14,370 nucleotides of DNA from assembly GCA_002493865.1 (NCBI GenBank), contig DLAC01000002.1, forward strand, positions 1-14,370, in the 5' to 3' direction. The position numbers were made by a program, and so were the translations under genes. The stretch comes from Caryophanales bacterium UBA7057 (lineage in GTDB: Bacteria; Bacillota_I; Bacilli_A; RF39; UBA660). Each line of letters opens with the position of its first letter. Within the stretch, counting starts at the first letter, position 1. This document shows positions 6,771-12,657 of this stretch, one piece after another. The notes beneath the pieces are model-generated. The model was given only the letters and a program-made list of their open reading frames with translations, did no database searches and was not told the DNA's origin.

Positions 6771-9152
6771 TTATTCATTTTTTTCATATATATCAGCGCC
6801 ATTTCCCTTTAAAACGGCCAGCCTAATTTTGTTAATATCTCCCCAACCACTATCATATCCAACAGGGAAAATACGAAATCCTTTATCTATAAGCGCATTA
6901 GAATTTGCATCTTTATACTCTGTAATACACCTATAACTAGGATAACTATCAGAAGTTTCATCTACACATGATAAGGGAGTGTTCATATATGCCGTATTTC
7001 CTTTTTCTATACTACCGTCCCCTTTTAAAATGATAGTATCGTTTGAATTATATTTATTGGTGTAACTTCCAGAATAGCAAGAGAAGTCTTTCTTCATCAA
7101 TTTTTCTTCACAGCTATCACTGGTTCCTTCATCCTTTTGATAAACTACGTTACTATCAGCAGATATAAATCCCTCTTCTTTCATTCGAATCTTTGTTGTA
7201 TCGGTTCCTTCCTGTCCGCTTATACTATAATAGGTAAGATTTACATCAATAGGTGCTAGATAGAAATATTTAGAAGTTAGAGTTCTTTCCCCTGAAGGAG
7301 ATTCAAAATAAAATTGATGTTCAATTCGGTAGGTTCCGTCCTCCTCTTTTTGAATAGATACTGGTTTACGATTATAAGTTTCACTAAAACCTTCTCCCGT
7401 AATTTTACCTTCCTGATCCAGAACTAGATTTGATTTTTGGGAACTACCCCCTACCATATAAGTATAAGTTCCAGCATAACAAGAAAAATCTCCATTTAAT
7501 AGTTTTTCTTCACAATTACCTTGATTATCAGCCGTAGAACCTTTGAGTTCAACGAGTGGCATCTTCTTTTCATAAGATACAGATGCCTTGCCAAGACTGA
7601 ACATAAGAAATTTTGCTTCTCCATAAATTTCCGCACTTACAAAAGCACCCAATTCAAAGTTGCCCTGATAGTCTTTCTTTGTTTTAGAGCTGACAGCACC
7701 AATTTCCCCTTCTCCATAAACACCAATAGGTAAATTGACCCCAGTTTCTAAAATACCAATAAAGTTTAAATTAATATTTGTCTCTAATCCAAGTTTCGCT
7801 TCTCCCTTTCCAAAGATAGAATACTCATTTTCTTCTGCTTTGAAATCCAATTGGCGATAGAACCCATTGCTATTATAACCAAAACCAATATTCATCGTAC
7901 TCTTTGCCTTTAAGGCTGCTTCTAAAGCAACTTTAAATTCACTCAAAAGACTTAATTTATAATTAATATTAAATCCAGGAATTGGTAAAGCAATGAACGT
8001 TTGCAAGAAAGGCTTTTTTTCTTCTTCTTCATCTAAAGTTAATCCTTGAAAAGAAACAGCCATCTCTTCTCCTTCTTCGAACTCCCTTTTCAAAGTTAAA
8101 AAATGGTCATCGTGGGACTCAATCGCAAATCCTGTCCCCATCTCAATTTCAAAATAGGCCCCAATATCTTGGTAATCACGGTTAAGTTCGCTATGCGCTT
8201 TTAGATGAACGCTAAATTCAATATCAAACTTTAAATCATGTTTATCTAAAACTTTGAACTTAGATTCTTTCCCATGTTCTAATATGATTCCCACTTTTAC
8301 TTTATACCCACCATCTCTTTGATGTGTAATTTCTATATTAAATACCTGTGCAGCATCCGCTTTTGGAATCATACCATCTAGTAATCCTTCTTTTTCAATG
8401 GCAACAGTAATATAGTCTTTTAATTCTTCATTCGTAATAAAATCATCTAATCTTAAAGGAAATTCCCCATAGATATCTAATTCTTTAAAAACTTCTTCTA
8501 GTGTAGGAGCATCCGTTTCAATAATATAAGAATCATCTTCCTTTGTAACATTATTTACTTTGAAAGCAAGGTATTCATTTTTATTTTGATAATATAAAAT
8601 ATCATTCTTCTTAAACTCTTTCTTAGATGTAATTTGATAATAGTGATCATCTTCTTGAACATCCGTAATGGTATCCTTATTCACTTTAATTACATTATCA
8701 TTGAATACTTGAGTATTTGCATTCGGACGTACAATTGTAAAATATAGTGTTTGAATATCTTTTAATTTTTCATCGGTAAAGGAAGCATTTTCCAAAGTTA
8801 ATTGATACGTCTTTCCTGCTTCATAATTTTGATTAGGAGCAATTTCAAAGTTCTTCTTTTTCTTATTTACTTTGGTTCCAACCTCTTTATTATCTTCATC
8901 AACTATTTGATACTTAATTTCTTTATCCTTACTAGAAACCATAAATTTAATATCTGCATTTGCCTTCATTAAATAATAGTCCCCATTATCATACTGTACT
9001 AAATAGTCACTTGGATTAGATATTTTTAAAGTTTTACCTACAATGAATTTGTCTTCGTTAGAACCTAAGAAATGATAAAGTCCAAGAAGTAAAAAAACAA
9101 GGAGAACAATTCCAAAAACAAATATCTTTTTATTTTTCATTATTTTTTTCAT
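6771..9152 (-). CDS. Large membrane-anchored extracellular beta-rich protein with tandem C-terminal Cys-containing domains (793 aa)
   Basis: I do not recognise the whole protein. Residues 1-9 are basic and 10-29 form one hydrophobic helix without a lipobox Cys, so this is a signal-anchor or signal peptide and the rest lies outside. Residues 35-145 look like an Ig-like beta domain; 150-265 form a second polar domain; 268-535 are a long series of alternating amphipathic strands (for example VALEAALKAKSTMNIGFG, IFGKGEAKLGLETNINLN). The C-terminus has two related units, at about 547-673 and 681-790. Both start CEEKL, then DFSCY(A/S)G(T/S)Y with Cys-x10-Cys spacing (C547/C558 and C681/C692), and both end with a KIR...YxK strand. 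They resemble the small DUF6287-type beta domain, a tentative match. The ATG at 9152 overlaps the upstream stop as TAATG and has AGGAG 7 nt before it, indicating translational coupling to the coiled-coil protein gene. Confidence 0.85.
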   Translation of the reverse strand: MKKIMKNKKIFVFGIVLLVFLLLGLYHFLGSNEDKFIVGKTLKISNPSDYLVQYDNGDYYLMKANADIKFMVSSKDKEIKYQIVDEDNKEVGTKVNKKKKNFEIAPNQNYEAGKTYQLTLENASFTDEKLKDIQTLYFTIVRPNANTQVFNDNVIKVNKDTITDVQEDDHYYQITSKKEFKKNDILYYQNKNEYLAFKVNNVTKEDDSYIIETDAPTLEEVFKELDIYGEFPLRLDDFITNEELKDYITVAIEKEGLLDGMIPKADAAQVFNIEITHQRDGGYKVKVGIILEHGKESKFKVLDKHDLKFDIEFSVHLKAHSELNRDYQDIGAYFEIEMGTGFAIESHDDHFLTLKREFEEGEEMAVSFQGLTLDEEEEKKPFLQTFIALPIPGFNINYKLSLLSEFKVALEAALKAKSTMNIGFGYNSNGFYRQLDFKAEENEYSIFGKGEAKLGLETNINLNFIGILETGVNLPIGVYGEGEIGAVSSKTKKDYQGNFELGAFVSAEIYGEAKFLMFSLGKASVSYEKKMPLVELKGSTADNQGNCEEKLLNGDFSCYAGTYTYMVGGSSQKSNLVLDQEGKITGEGFSETYNRKPVSIQKEEDGTYRIEHQFYFESPSGERTLTSKYFYLAPIDVNLTYYSISGQEGTDTTKIRMKEEGFISADSNVVYQKDEGTSDSCEEKLMKKDFSCYSGSYTNKYNSNDTIILKGDGSIEKGNTAYMNTPLSCVDETSDSYPSYRCITEYKDANSNALIDKGFRIFPVGYDSGWGDINKIRLAVLKGNGADIYEKNE

Positions 9153-10201
9153 TAACGACTCCTTCTTGCCTTATTCTCGGCATCATGCATAGCACTTAAA
9201 TCACTGCTAGTACCATATTTATAAACTTTATTTTTGGTAAATTCTTTTTGAAATTCTGAATTCTCCCTTACTTTTCCCATTTCATCACGAATATCTTTAA
9301 ATAATTGATTCTGTTCTTCTTGCATTTGTTCTTTCATTTTTAATTCTTTTTGTTGTATCTCTATTTCTCTTTCCCTAGCCTCCCTCATGTAGCGATCTCT
9401 TTGTTCTTGTTTCAGTTCTTCTTCATATAAATTTGCACATTCCTTTAAATTATTACATCTTCCAGTTTGTAAGTATTTAATAAATTGATCCAGTGTATAT
9501 TCATTTAGATAACTGGCATGTAATTCTCCATCGGTCAAATGATCAATTTCAGTTTGTAGTTGTTCAAATTCCTTTTCTAACTGAGACATAGATTCTATAA
9601 TACTTGCTTTCTTTTCTTCATACCAATTGTAATTTTCTTTGTTTTTTTCCTTTTTAGTAGATAAAAATTTACTAAAGTTAATACCTAGCCATACAGTGCC
9701 AACAACAAGGCAAATTGCTAAAGACAAAAGAGCTGATAATAAAACCATAACAACTGCACTAGCAAAATCATTGATATCAAGAACTTTCATAATATGTAAA
9801 AGAGTAACGCTAATTAATAATAGAAGAATAGTATTTGTCTTACTTTTCCCCATTTTGTAGTAAATAAGAGTAGCAATTCCACAGATAACAATGGATAACA
9901 AGAGAGACATAATAGGCAATTTTGCCCCAAATATAGTCTCCAAAAATATCTCTAATAGGGTCGTAAAAACAATCGTAAAACTAATAAAGAGAATTTTTAG
10001 AATTAAATTATTCTTTATAAAACTGATAACGTTATCAAATTTTTCCTCTTTTGGTTTTAAATGATCTAAATCATTTTGTAAGGAATCAATCTGACGTACT
10101 GTACTACTTCTCAATTTTACTTTTTCAAATAACTCTTCAAAAAAATTAGTTAACTCCTTTCTGTTCATATCCGCTAAATCTTTTCTTTTTTTCTTTGCCA
10201 T
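9152..10201 (-). CDS. Membrane protein with four helices flanked by coiled coils (349 aa), unknown function
   Basis: No named family is recognised. The N-terminal 1-62 is charged with a short coiled coil (about 34-55). Four hydrophobic helices follow at about 67-90, 96-115, 123-140 and 147-176. The C-terminal half is cytosolic by the charge rule: a coiled coil at about 190-224, then YLNEYTLDQFIKYLQTGRC and NLKECANLYEEE, and a long Arg/Glu/Gln-rich coiled coil (about 258-325). The 'tGRcnnlkEcanLYeeE' segment resembles a stretch I associate with many uncharacterised coiled-coil proteins of Bacillota (GRADTLKEAINLYEEE-like); this is from memory only. The ATG at 10201 has GAGGAG 8 nt upstream and an extended -10 at 10246-10238. 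It is the first gene of a two-gene unit with the 793-aa protein, whose SD is formed by its last codons. Confidence 0.85.
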   Translation of the reverse strand: MAKKKRKDLADMNRKELTNFFEELFEKVKLRSSTVRQIDSLQNDLDHLKPKEEKFDNVISFIKNNLILKILFISFTIVFTTLLEIFLETIFGAKLPIMSLLLSIVICGIATLIYYKMGKSKTNTILLLLISVTLLHIMKVLDINDFASAVVMVLLSALLSLAICLVVGTVWLGINFSKFLSTKKEKNKENYNWYEEKKASIIESMSQLEKEFEQLQTEIDHLTDGELHASYLNEYTLDQFIKYLQTGRCNNLKECANLYEEELKQEQRDRYMREAREREIEIQQKELKMKEQMQEEQNQLFKDIRDEMGKVRENSEFQKEFTKNKVYKYGTSSDLSAMHDAENKARRSR

Positions 10202-10237
10202 TTTAATACTCCTCTAAATTTTTAATTTATTATATTA

Positions 10238-10246
10238 AGTATAACA
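10238..10246 (-). promoter_or_regulatory. Extended -10 promoter of the coiled-coil/793-aa unit
   Basis: TGTTATACT on the minus strand (10246-10238), about 37 nt before the ATG at 10201. It is divergent from the promoter at 10306-10314, with the palindrome at 10277-10291 between them. No -35 match is seen. Confidence 0.5.
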
Positions 10247-10276
10247 TATCTCTTTTAAAAAAATTACTGTTATTTG

Positions 10277-10291
10277 TTTCATCAGATGAAA
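10277..10291. promoter_or_regulatory. Perfect palindrome in the divergent promoter region, operator candidate
   Basis: TTTCATC-A-GATGAAA has seven perfect pairs around one central base. It lies where the -35 of the rightward promoter would be (about 10286-10291) and upstream of the leftward promoter. A dimeric repressor site is the natural reading; no regulator gene is adjacent. A one-base loop makes an RNA hairpin unlikely. Confidence 0.45.
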
Positions 10292-10305
10292 AATTTTTTT
10301 AAGTG

Positions 10306-10314
10306 TGATATAGT
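10306..10314 (+). promoter_or_regulatory. Extended -10 promoter of the 86-aa protein/cupin pair
   Basis: TGATATAGT lies 26 nt upstream of the TTG start at 10340. The -35 area is occupied by the palindrome at 10277-10291. Confidence 0.5.
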
Positions 10315-10323
10315 TATTAAAAA

Positions 10324-10332
10324 AGGATGTGA
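10324..10332 (+). promoter_or_regulatory. Long SD that supports the TTG start of the 86-aa gene
   Basis: AGGATGTGA, within AAAGGATGTGA, matches nine of eleven positions of the anti-SD complement TAAGGAGGTGA and ends 7 nt before TTG at 10340. The ATG and GTG inside this stretch lead to immediate stops, so TTG is the only workable start. Confidence 0.6.
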
Positions 10333-10339
10333 ATAACAA

Positions 10340-10600
10340 TTGAAATTAGAAGAAAGAATTGAAAAGATTGAAAAAAGAAATGAAAGAGTAGAAGAAGATA
10401 AAGCTTGGGAAACAAGTTTTACTAGAAGAATTTGTATTGCACTGTTAACTTATTTAGTGGTCATATTATATTCATTTTCTATTTCTAAAATTGATAATAT
10501 ATTTTTGAGTTCTTTAGTTCCTGTACTTGGATTTACTTTATCAACTCTTTCCTTAAAAGGAATCAGAAAAATTTGGAAGAAGAAAAGGAAATCAGTGTAA
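10340..10600 (+). CDS. Small two-helix membrane protein of a conserved uncharacterised family (86 aa)
   Basis: The N-terminal 1-27 is a highly charged helix (KLEERIEKIEKRNERVEED) leading to DKAWETSFTRR. Two hydrophobic helices follow at about 30-48 and 54-72, then a Lys-rich end (IRKIWKKKRK). I recognise the 'IEKRNxRVExDKAWETSxTRR' opening and the 'PVLGFxLSTLSL' second helix as a small protein family found widely in bacteria without assigned function; this is from memory. Both termini are predicted to be cytoplasmic. Translation starts at TTG, supported by a near-consensus SD. The TAA stop overlaps the ATG of the cupin gene (TAATG), so the two are co-transcribed and probably translationally coupled. 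Confidence 0.82.
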   Translation: MKLEERIEKIEKRNERVEEDKAWETSFTRRICIALLTYLVVILYSFSISKIDNIFLSSLVPVLGFTLSTLSLKGIRKIWKKKRKSV

Positions 10601-11073
10601 TGAATGAAAAAATTGTAAAAACGAATATAGAAACTATTACCCCAAAATACAAAAATGAACATGAAGGCTACGAATATAAGAAATATGAAGTTACAAAAAG
10701 AAATGAATTTAATCAGGCATATATTTGCTTTTATGAAATTATGCCAGGCAAAGCTTCTTTTCCAAAACATTACCACTCTTATAATACAGAATGTTTCTAT
10801 ATCATAGAAGGTTCTGGAATCATCCAAACAGTAGATAGAGAACTTCCCATCAAAAAAGGGGACATTATTGTATTTCCTTGTGGAAAAGCAGGAACTCATA
10901 AAATAATCAATACCTCAATGAATCAGAATTTGCTTTATATTGATTTTGATACTACAAATTCTCCTGATATTATTCATTATATAGATTCTAACAAGATTGG
11001 TGTAATTGAACATGGTATCTCAAGTACATTTTTTAAAGAGGCTGATCATGTTGATTACTATGAGGGCGAATAG
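10600..11073 (+). CDS. Cupin-domain protein, small metal-binding beta-barrel (157 aa)
   Basis: This is a single cupin_2-type barrel. Numbering from the ATG at 10600, the first metal motif is H57-x-H59-x4-E64 (KHYHSYNTECFYIIEGSG), with the usual 'EGxG' turn. The second motif ends at H100 (PCGKAGTHKIIN) after the conserved IKKGDIIVFP strand. All four ligands of a divalent metal site are present. The substrate is unknown; this type includes sugar-binding, dioxygenase-like and regulatory proteins. The longer in-frame TTG at 10573 would overlap the upstream gene by 28 nt; the ATG at 10600 shares one base with the upstream TAA and has AAAGGA about 10 nt before it, so it is preferred. The gene ends with TAG and is followed by a hairpin shared with the convergent hydrolase gene. 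Confidence 0.88.
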   Translation: MNEKIVKTNIETITPKYKNEHEGYEYKKYEVTKRNEFNQAYICFYEIMPGKASFPKHYHSYNTECFYIIEGSGIIQTVDRELPIKKGDIIVFPCGKAGTHKIINTSMNQNLLYIDFDTTNSPDIIHYIDSNKIGVIEHGISSTFFKEADHVDYYEGE

Positions 11074-11083
11074 TGATGAAATG

Positions 11084-11109
11084 AAAAGAACACAAATGTG
11101 TCCTTTTTT
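11084..11109. terminator. Terminator between the convergent cupin and hydrolase genes
   Basis: AAAAGAACAC (11084-11093) pairs with GTGTCCTTTT (11098-11107) with one A-C mismatch and a 4-nt loop, followed by a T run to 11109. It is strongest for the plus-strand cupin gene. In the minus direction the tail is TTCTTTTC, so weaker bidirectional use is possible. Confidence 0.72.
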
Positions 11110-11117
11110 GTTACATC

Positions 11118-11879
11118 TTAAAATTTTATAAATTCTACGGTACTATCAATTGCTTCTTCTAATCCCTCTTTTGAATTACGGAATGCATGAGATTCATTTT
11201 CAATTAATCTAATTGTTGCATTTTTACATTTTTCGCAAAACACTTTGGAAGACTGATAAGGAATCACAGAATCAACAGTTCCATGTACAAATAAAATAGG
11301 AATGTCTAAACCTAAAAGGTTTTCATATGGTTTTCTATTTTTAATATCCTGATATAAAGTTTTACCTAGTTTAAATGTAATTCCAGGTCTGCTACTTTTA
11401 ATTACCTTAAACCCCATTTTATTAGCTTCTCTTTCACTTTCTTCCGTAAAAAAGTCTGTCAATGTTCCTGAAAAATCTAGTAGGCCATACCATAAAATTA
11501 ATTTTTTAATACAAGAATATTTTTTAAAATCAATACTAGATACAACACTTCCCCCAAAGCTTGCACCGAGTAAATAGATAGAAACAAATCCTTTCTCTAA
11601 AAGTAAATCAATCGTTGTCTCTAAATCAATTAATTCTTTGGAAGGAGTCATTTCATGGTCGTTTCCTTCACTTTCCCCGTGCGCTCTAAAATCGAATCTA
11701 AAAGTGTTGATGTTGTTTTTGTGAAGAGTAGCTGATAGGTCTTTAAAATGATCTGAATCGTTTTTATCCCCCATAATTCCATGACAAAGTACAGCAATTT
11801 CCGTTTTTTGATTAACTATTGATAAAATTCCACATAGCTTAATATGATCCTTTGTTTGATAGAAAATTTTCTCTTCCAT
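11118..11879 (-). CDS. Alpha/beta hydrolase, serine esterase/lipase-like
   Basis: A cytosolic alpha/beta-hydrolase-fold protein of 253 aa with no signal peptide. The oxyanion-side HG motif is at 33-34 (VLCHGIMGDK). The stretch FDFRAHGESEG at 62-72 is the usual strand-4 region. The nucleophile is S107 in GASFGG, the acid D203 in HGTVDSVIP, and the base H231 in ESHAF. The triad is therefore complete. Homologues are usually annotated as serine aminopeptidase S33-like, cinnamoyl esterase or acylglycerol lipase-like; the sequence alone does not choose between them. A lid-like insert lies between about 135 and 185. The ATG at 11879 has AGGTGA 5-6 nt upstream and TATAAT at 11902-11897. It is transcribed alone, convergent with the cupin gene and divergent from tRNA-Arg. 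Confidence 0.92.
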   Translation of the reverse strand: MEEKIFYQTKDHIKLCGILSIVNQKTEIAVLCHGIMGDKNDSDHFKDLSATLHKNNINTFRFDFRAHGESEGNDHEMTPSKELIDLETTIDLLLEKGFVSIYLLGASFGGSVVSSIDFKKYSCIKKLILWYGLLDFSGTLTDFFTEESEREANKMGFKVIKSSRPGITFKLGKTLYQDIKNRKPYENLLGLDIPILFVHGTVDSVIPYQSSKVFCEKCKNATIRLIENESHAFRNSKEGLEEAIDSTVEFIKF

Positions 11880-11896
11880 AATATCACCTATTGCTT

Positions 11897-11902
11897 ATTA
11901 TA
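11897..11902 (-). promoter_or_regulatory. -10 box of the alpha/beta hydrolase gene
   Basis: A consensus TATAAT on the minus strand (11902-11897) lies 17 nt before the ATG, without a TG extension. The best -35 (TTCAAA) is 19 nt upstream and weak. The leader would be only about 10 nt. Confidence 0.4.
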
Positions 11903-11922
11903 CTATTAATTATTTCCAAAAT

Positions 11923-11953
11923 TTGAACTTTTTTAAATAAGTTGTGTTAAAAT
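11923..11953 (+). promoter_or_regulatory. Promoter of tRNA-Arg
   Basis: TTGAAC (11923-11928) and an extended -10 TGTTAAAAT (11945-11953) are separated by 19 nt. Transcription would begin about 10 nt before the tRNA. Confidence 0.5.
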
Positions 11954-11972
11954 AGTAATAAAGTAATTTACT

Positions 11973-12047
11973 GCTTGTATAGTTTAATGGATAAAACGGT
12001 CGCCTCCGGAGTGACTGATGCAGGTTCGATTCCTGCTACGAGCACCA
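11973..12047 (+). tRNA. tRNA-Arg (anticodon CCG)
   Basis: The acceptor GCTTGTA pairs with TACGAGC (one G-U), followed by discriminator A and encoded CCA (12045-12047). The anticodon stem GTCGC/GTGAC holds loop CTCCGGA, giving CCG, which reads the CGG Arg codon. The T arm is GCAGG-TTCGATT-CCTGC. It is 75 nt including CCA, with a short variable loop. Confidence 0.96.
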
Positions 12048-12200
12048 GATTGATAGGAAACTCGGACTTTTCGGGTTAATATAAAAACTACTCTCAAATT
12101 AAAATGAGTTGAGAAAAATTGGCAAACTTGCAAAATCTTTATACTCCTCTCTCTAGAACACTAAATAAATTGTTACCCACACTTTTATATTTCAGTTCTA
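12048..12200. other. Non-coding gap after tRNA-Arg
   Basis: No gene is seen here. A 6-bp hairpin, AACTCG (12059-12064) with CGGGTT (12072-12077), includes one G-U and a 7-nt loop. It could end the tRNA transcript but has no U run after it. A second, weaker CTCAA/TTGAG repeat lies further on. The remainder has no recognisable structure. Confidence 0.4.
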
Positions 12201-12215
12201 ATATGGAAACCATAT
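12201..12215. promoter_or_regulatory. Perfect palindrome upstream of the GRAM-like gene, operator candidate
   Basis: ATATGG-AAA-CCATAT has six perfect pairs around three central A residues. Its right end touches the TG of the extended -10 at 12215, so a bound protein would block RNA polymerase. No regulator gene is next to it. Confidence 0.45.
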
Positions 12216-12223
12216 GATATAAT
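12215..12223 (+). promoter_or_regulatory. Extended -10 promoter of the GRAM-like gene
   Basis: TGATATAAT lies 36 nt before the ATG at 12260. No -35 consensus is present (GTTCTA at the expected place). A strong AAAGGAGAG ribosome site follows at 12248-12256. Confidence 0.55.
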
Positions 12224-12259
12224 TAGAAATAAGAAAATTCAAAAATTAAAGGAGAGACT

Positions 12260-12601
12260 ATGGCAAAAAAAATATTTGAAACAAGAGCAGGAGAAGAGAT
12301 TCTTGCAAATCACATTTCAGGAGACTGTTGGAAAATGCCTCAGCTAACCGTAAGTAGACAGATTTCAGGAAAATTCTATTTTACGAATCAACGCATTGCC
12401 TTTTTAGCGACTGGGCTCATTGGAACCAAAAGTGTAAGTTGGGAAATTGAAATGAAGGACATTGATTCAGTAAAAACCTGTATGACCCCACCATTTTTTC
12501 CATTTGGAATTCTAATTACAATGAAAAATGGAGATAAATATAAGCTTGGCGTTATGAAAAGAAAAAAATATGTAAATTTAATTTCAGAACACATTTCATA
12601 A
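12260..12601 (+). CDS. GRAM/bacterial PH-like domain protein (113 aa)
   Basis: A single small soluble domain fills the protein. The layout fits GRAM/bPH proteins: an opening GEEILANHISGDCW (11-24), a strand 'GKFYFTNQRIAFLA' (37-50), which is the family's 'G.LyLTn.RliF' core, a KDIDSVKTC strand (66-74), a hydrophobic 'GILITMKNGDKYKLGV' hairpin (83-98), and a C-terminal helix (KKYVNLISEHI). In eukaryotes the fold binds lipids or proteins; the role of stand-alone bacterial versions is not established. There is no membrane segment. The ATG at 12260 follows AAAGGAGAG closely. It is a single gene with its own promoter, an upstream palindrome and a strong terminator. Confidence 0.82.
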   Translation: MAKKIFETRAGEEILANHISGDCWKMPQLTVSRQISGKFYFTNQRIAFLATGLIGTKSVSWEIEMKDIDSVKTCMTPPFFPFGILITMKNGDKYKLGVMKRKKYVNLISEHIS

Positions 12602-12606
12602 GAACA

Positions 12607-12643
12607 AAAACCTCTTTCTAGAAAATAGAAAGAAGTTTTTTAT
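12607..12643. terminator. Strong bidirectional terminator between the GRAM-like gene and the carbohydrate-binding protein gene
   Basis: AAAACCTCTTTCTA (12607-12620) pairs with TAGAAAGAAGTTTT (12626-12639): 14 positions with one C-A mismatch and a 5-nt GAAAA loop. A T run follows to 12641 on the plus strand. Read on the minus strand the same stem ends in TTTTTGTTC, so it can serve both convergent genes. Confidence 0.85.
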
Positions 12644-12657
12644 TTGATAGGAATTTT

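Noticed and set aside
10573..10599. TTG at 10573 as start of the cupin
   Set aside because: It adds nine charged residues inside the upstream gene. The ATG at 10600 gives the TAATG overlap with an SD.
10450..10899. 149-codon minus-strand open frame opposite the small membrane protein and cupin
   Set aside because: It is Phe/Ile-rich, as expected from the complement of AT-rich coding sequence, and both plus-strand genes have family support.
6583..12047. tRNA genes as integration sites of a mobile element
   Set aside because: No integrase and no repeat of the tRNA 3' end were found within the window.
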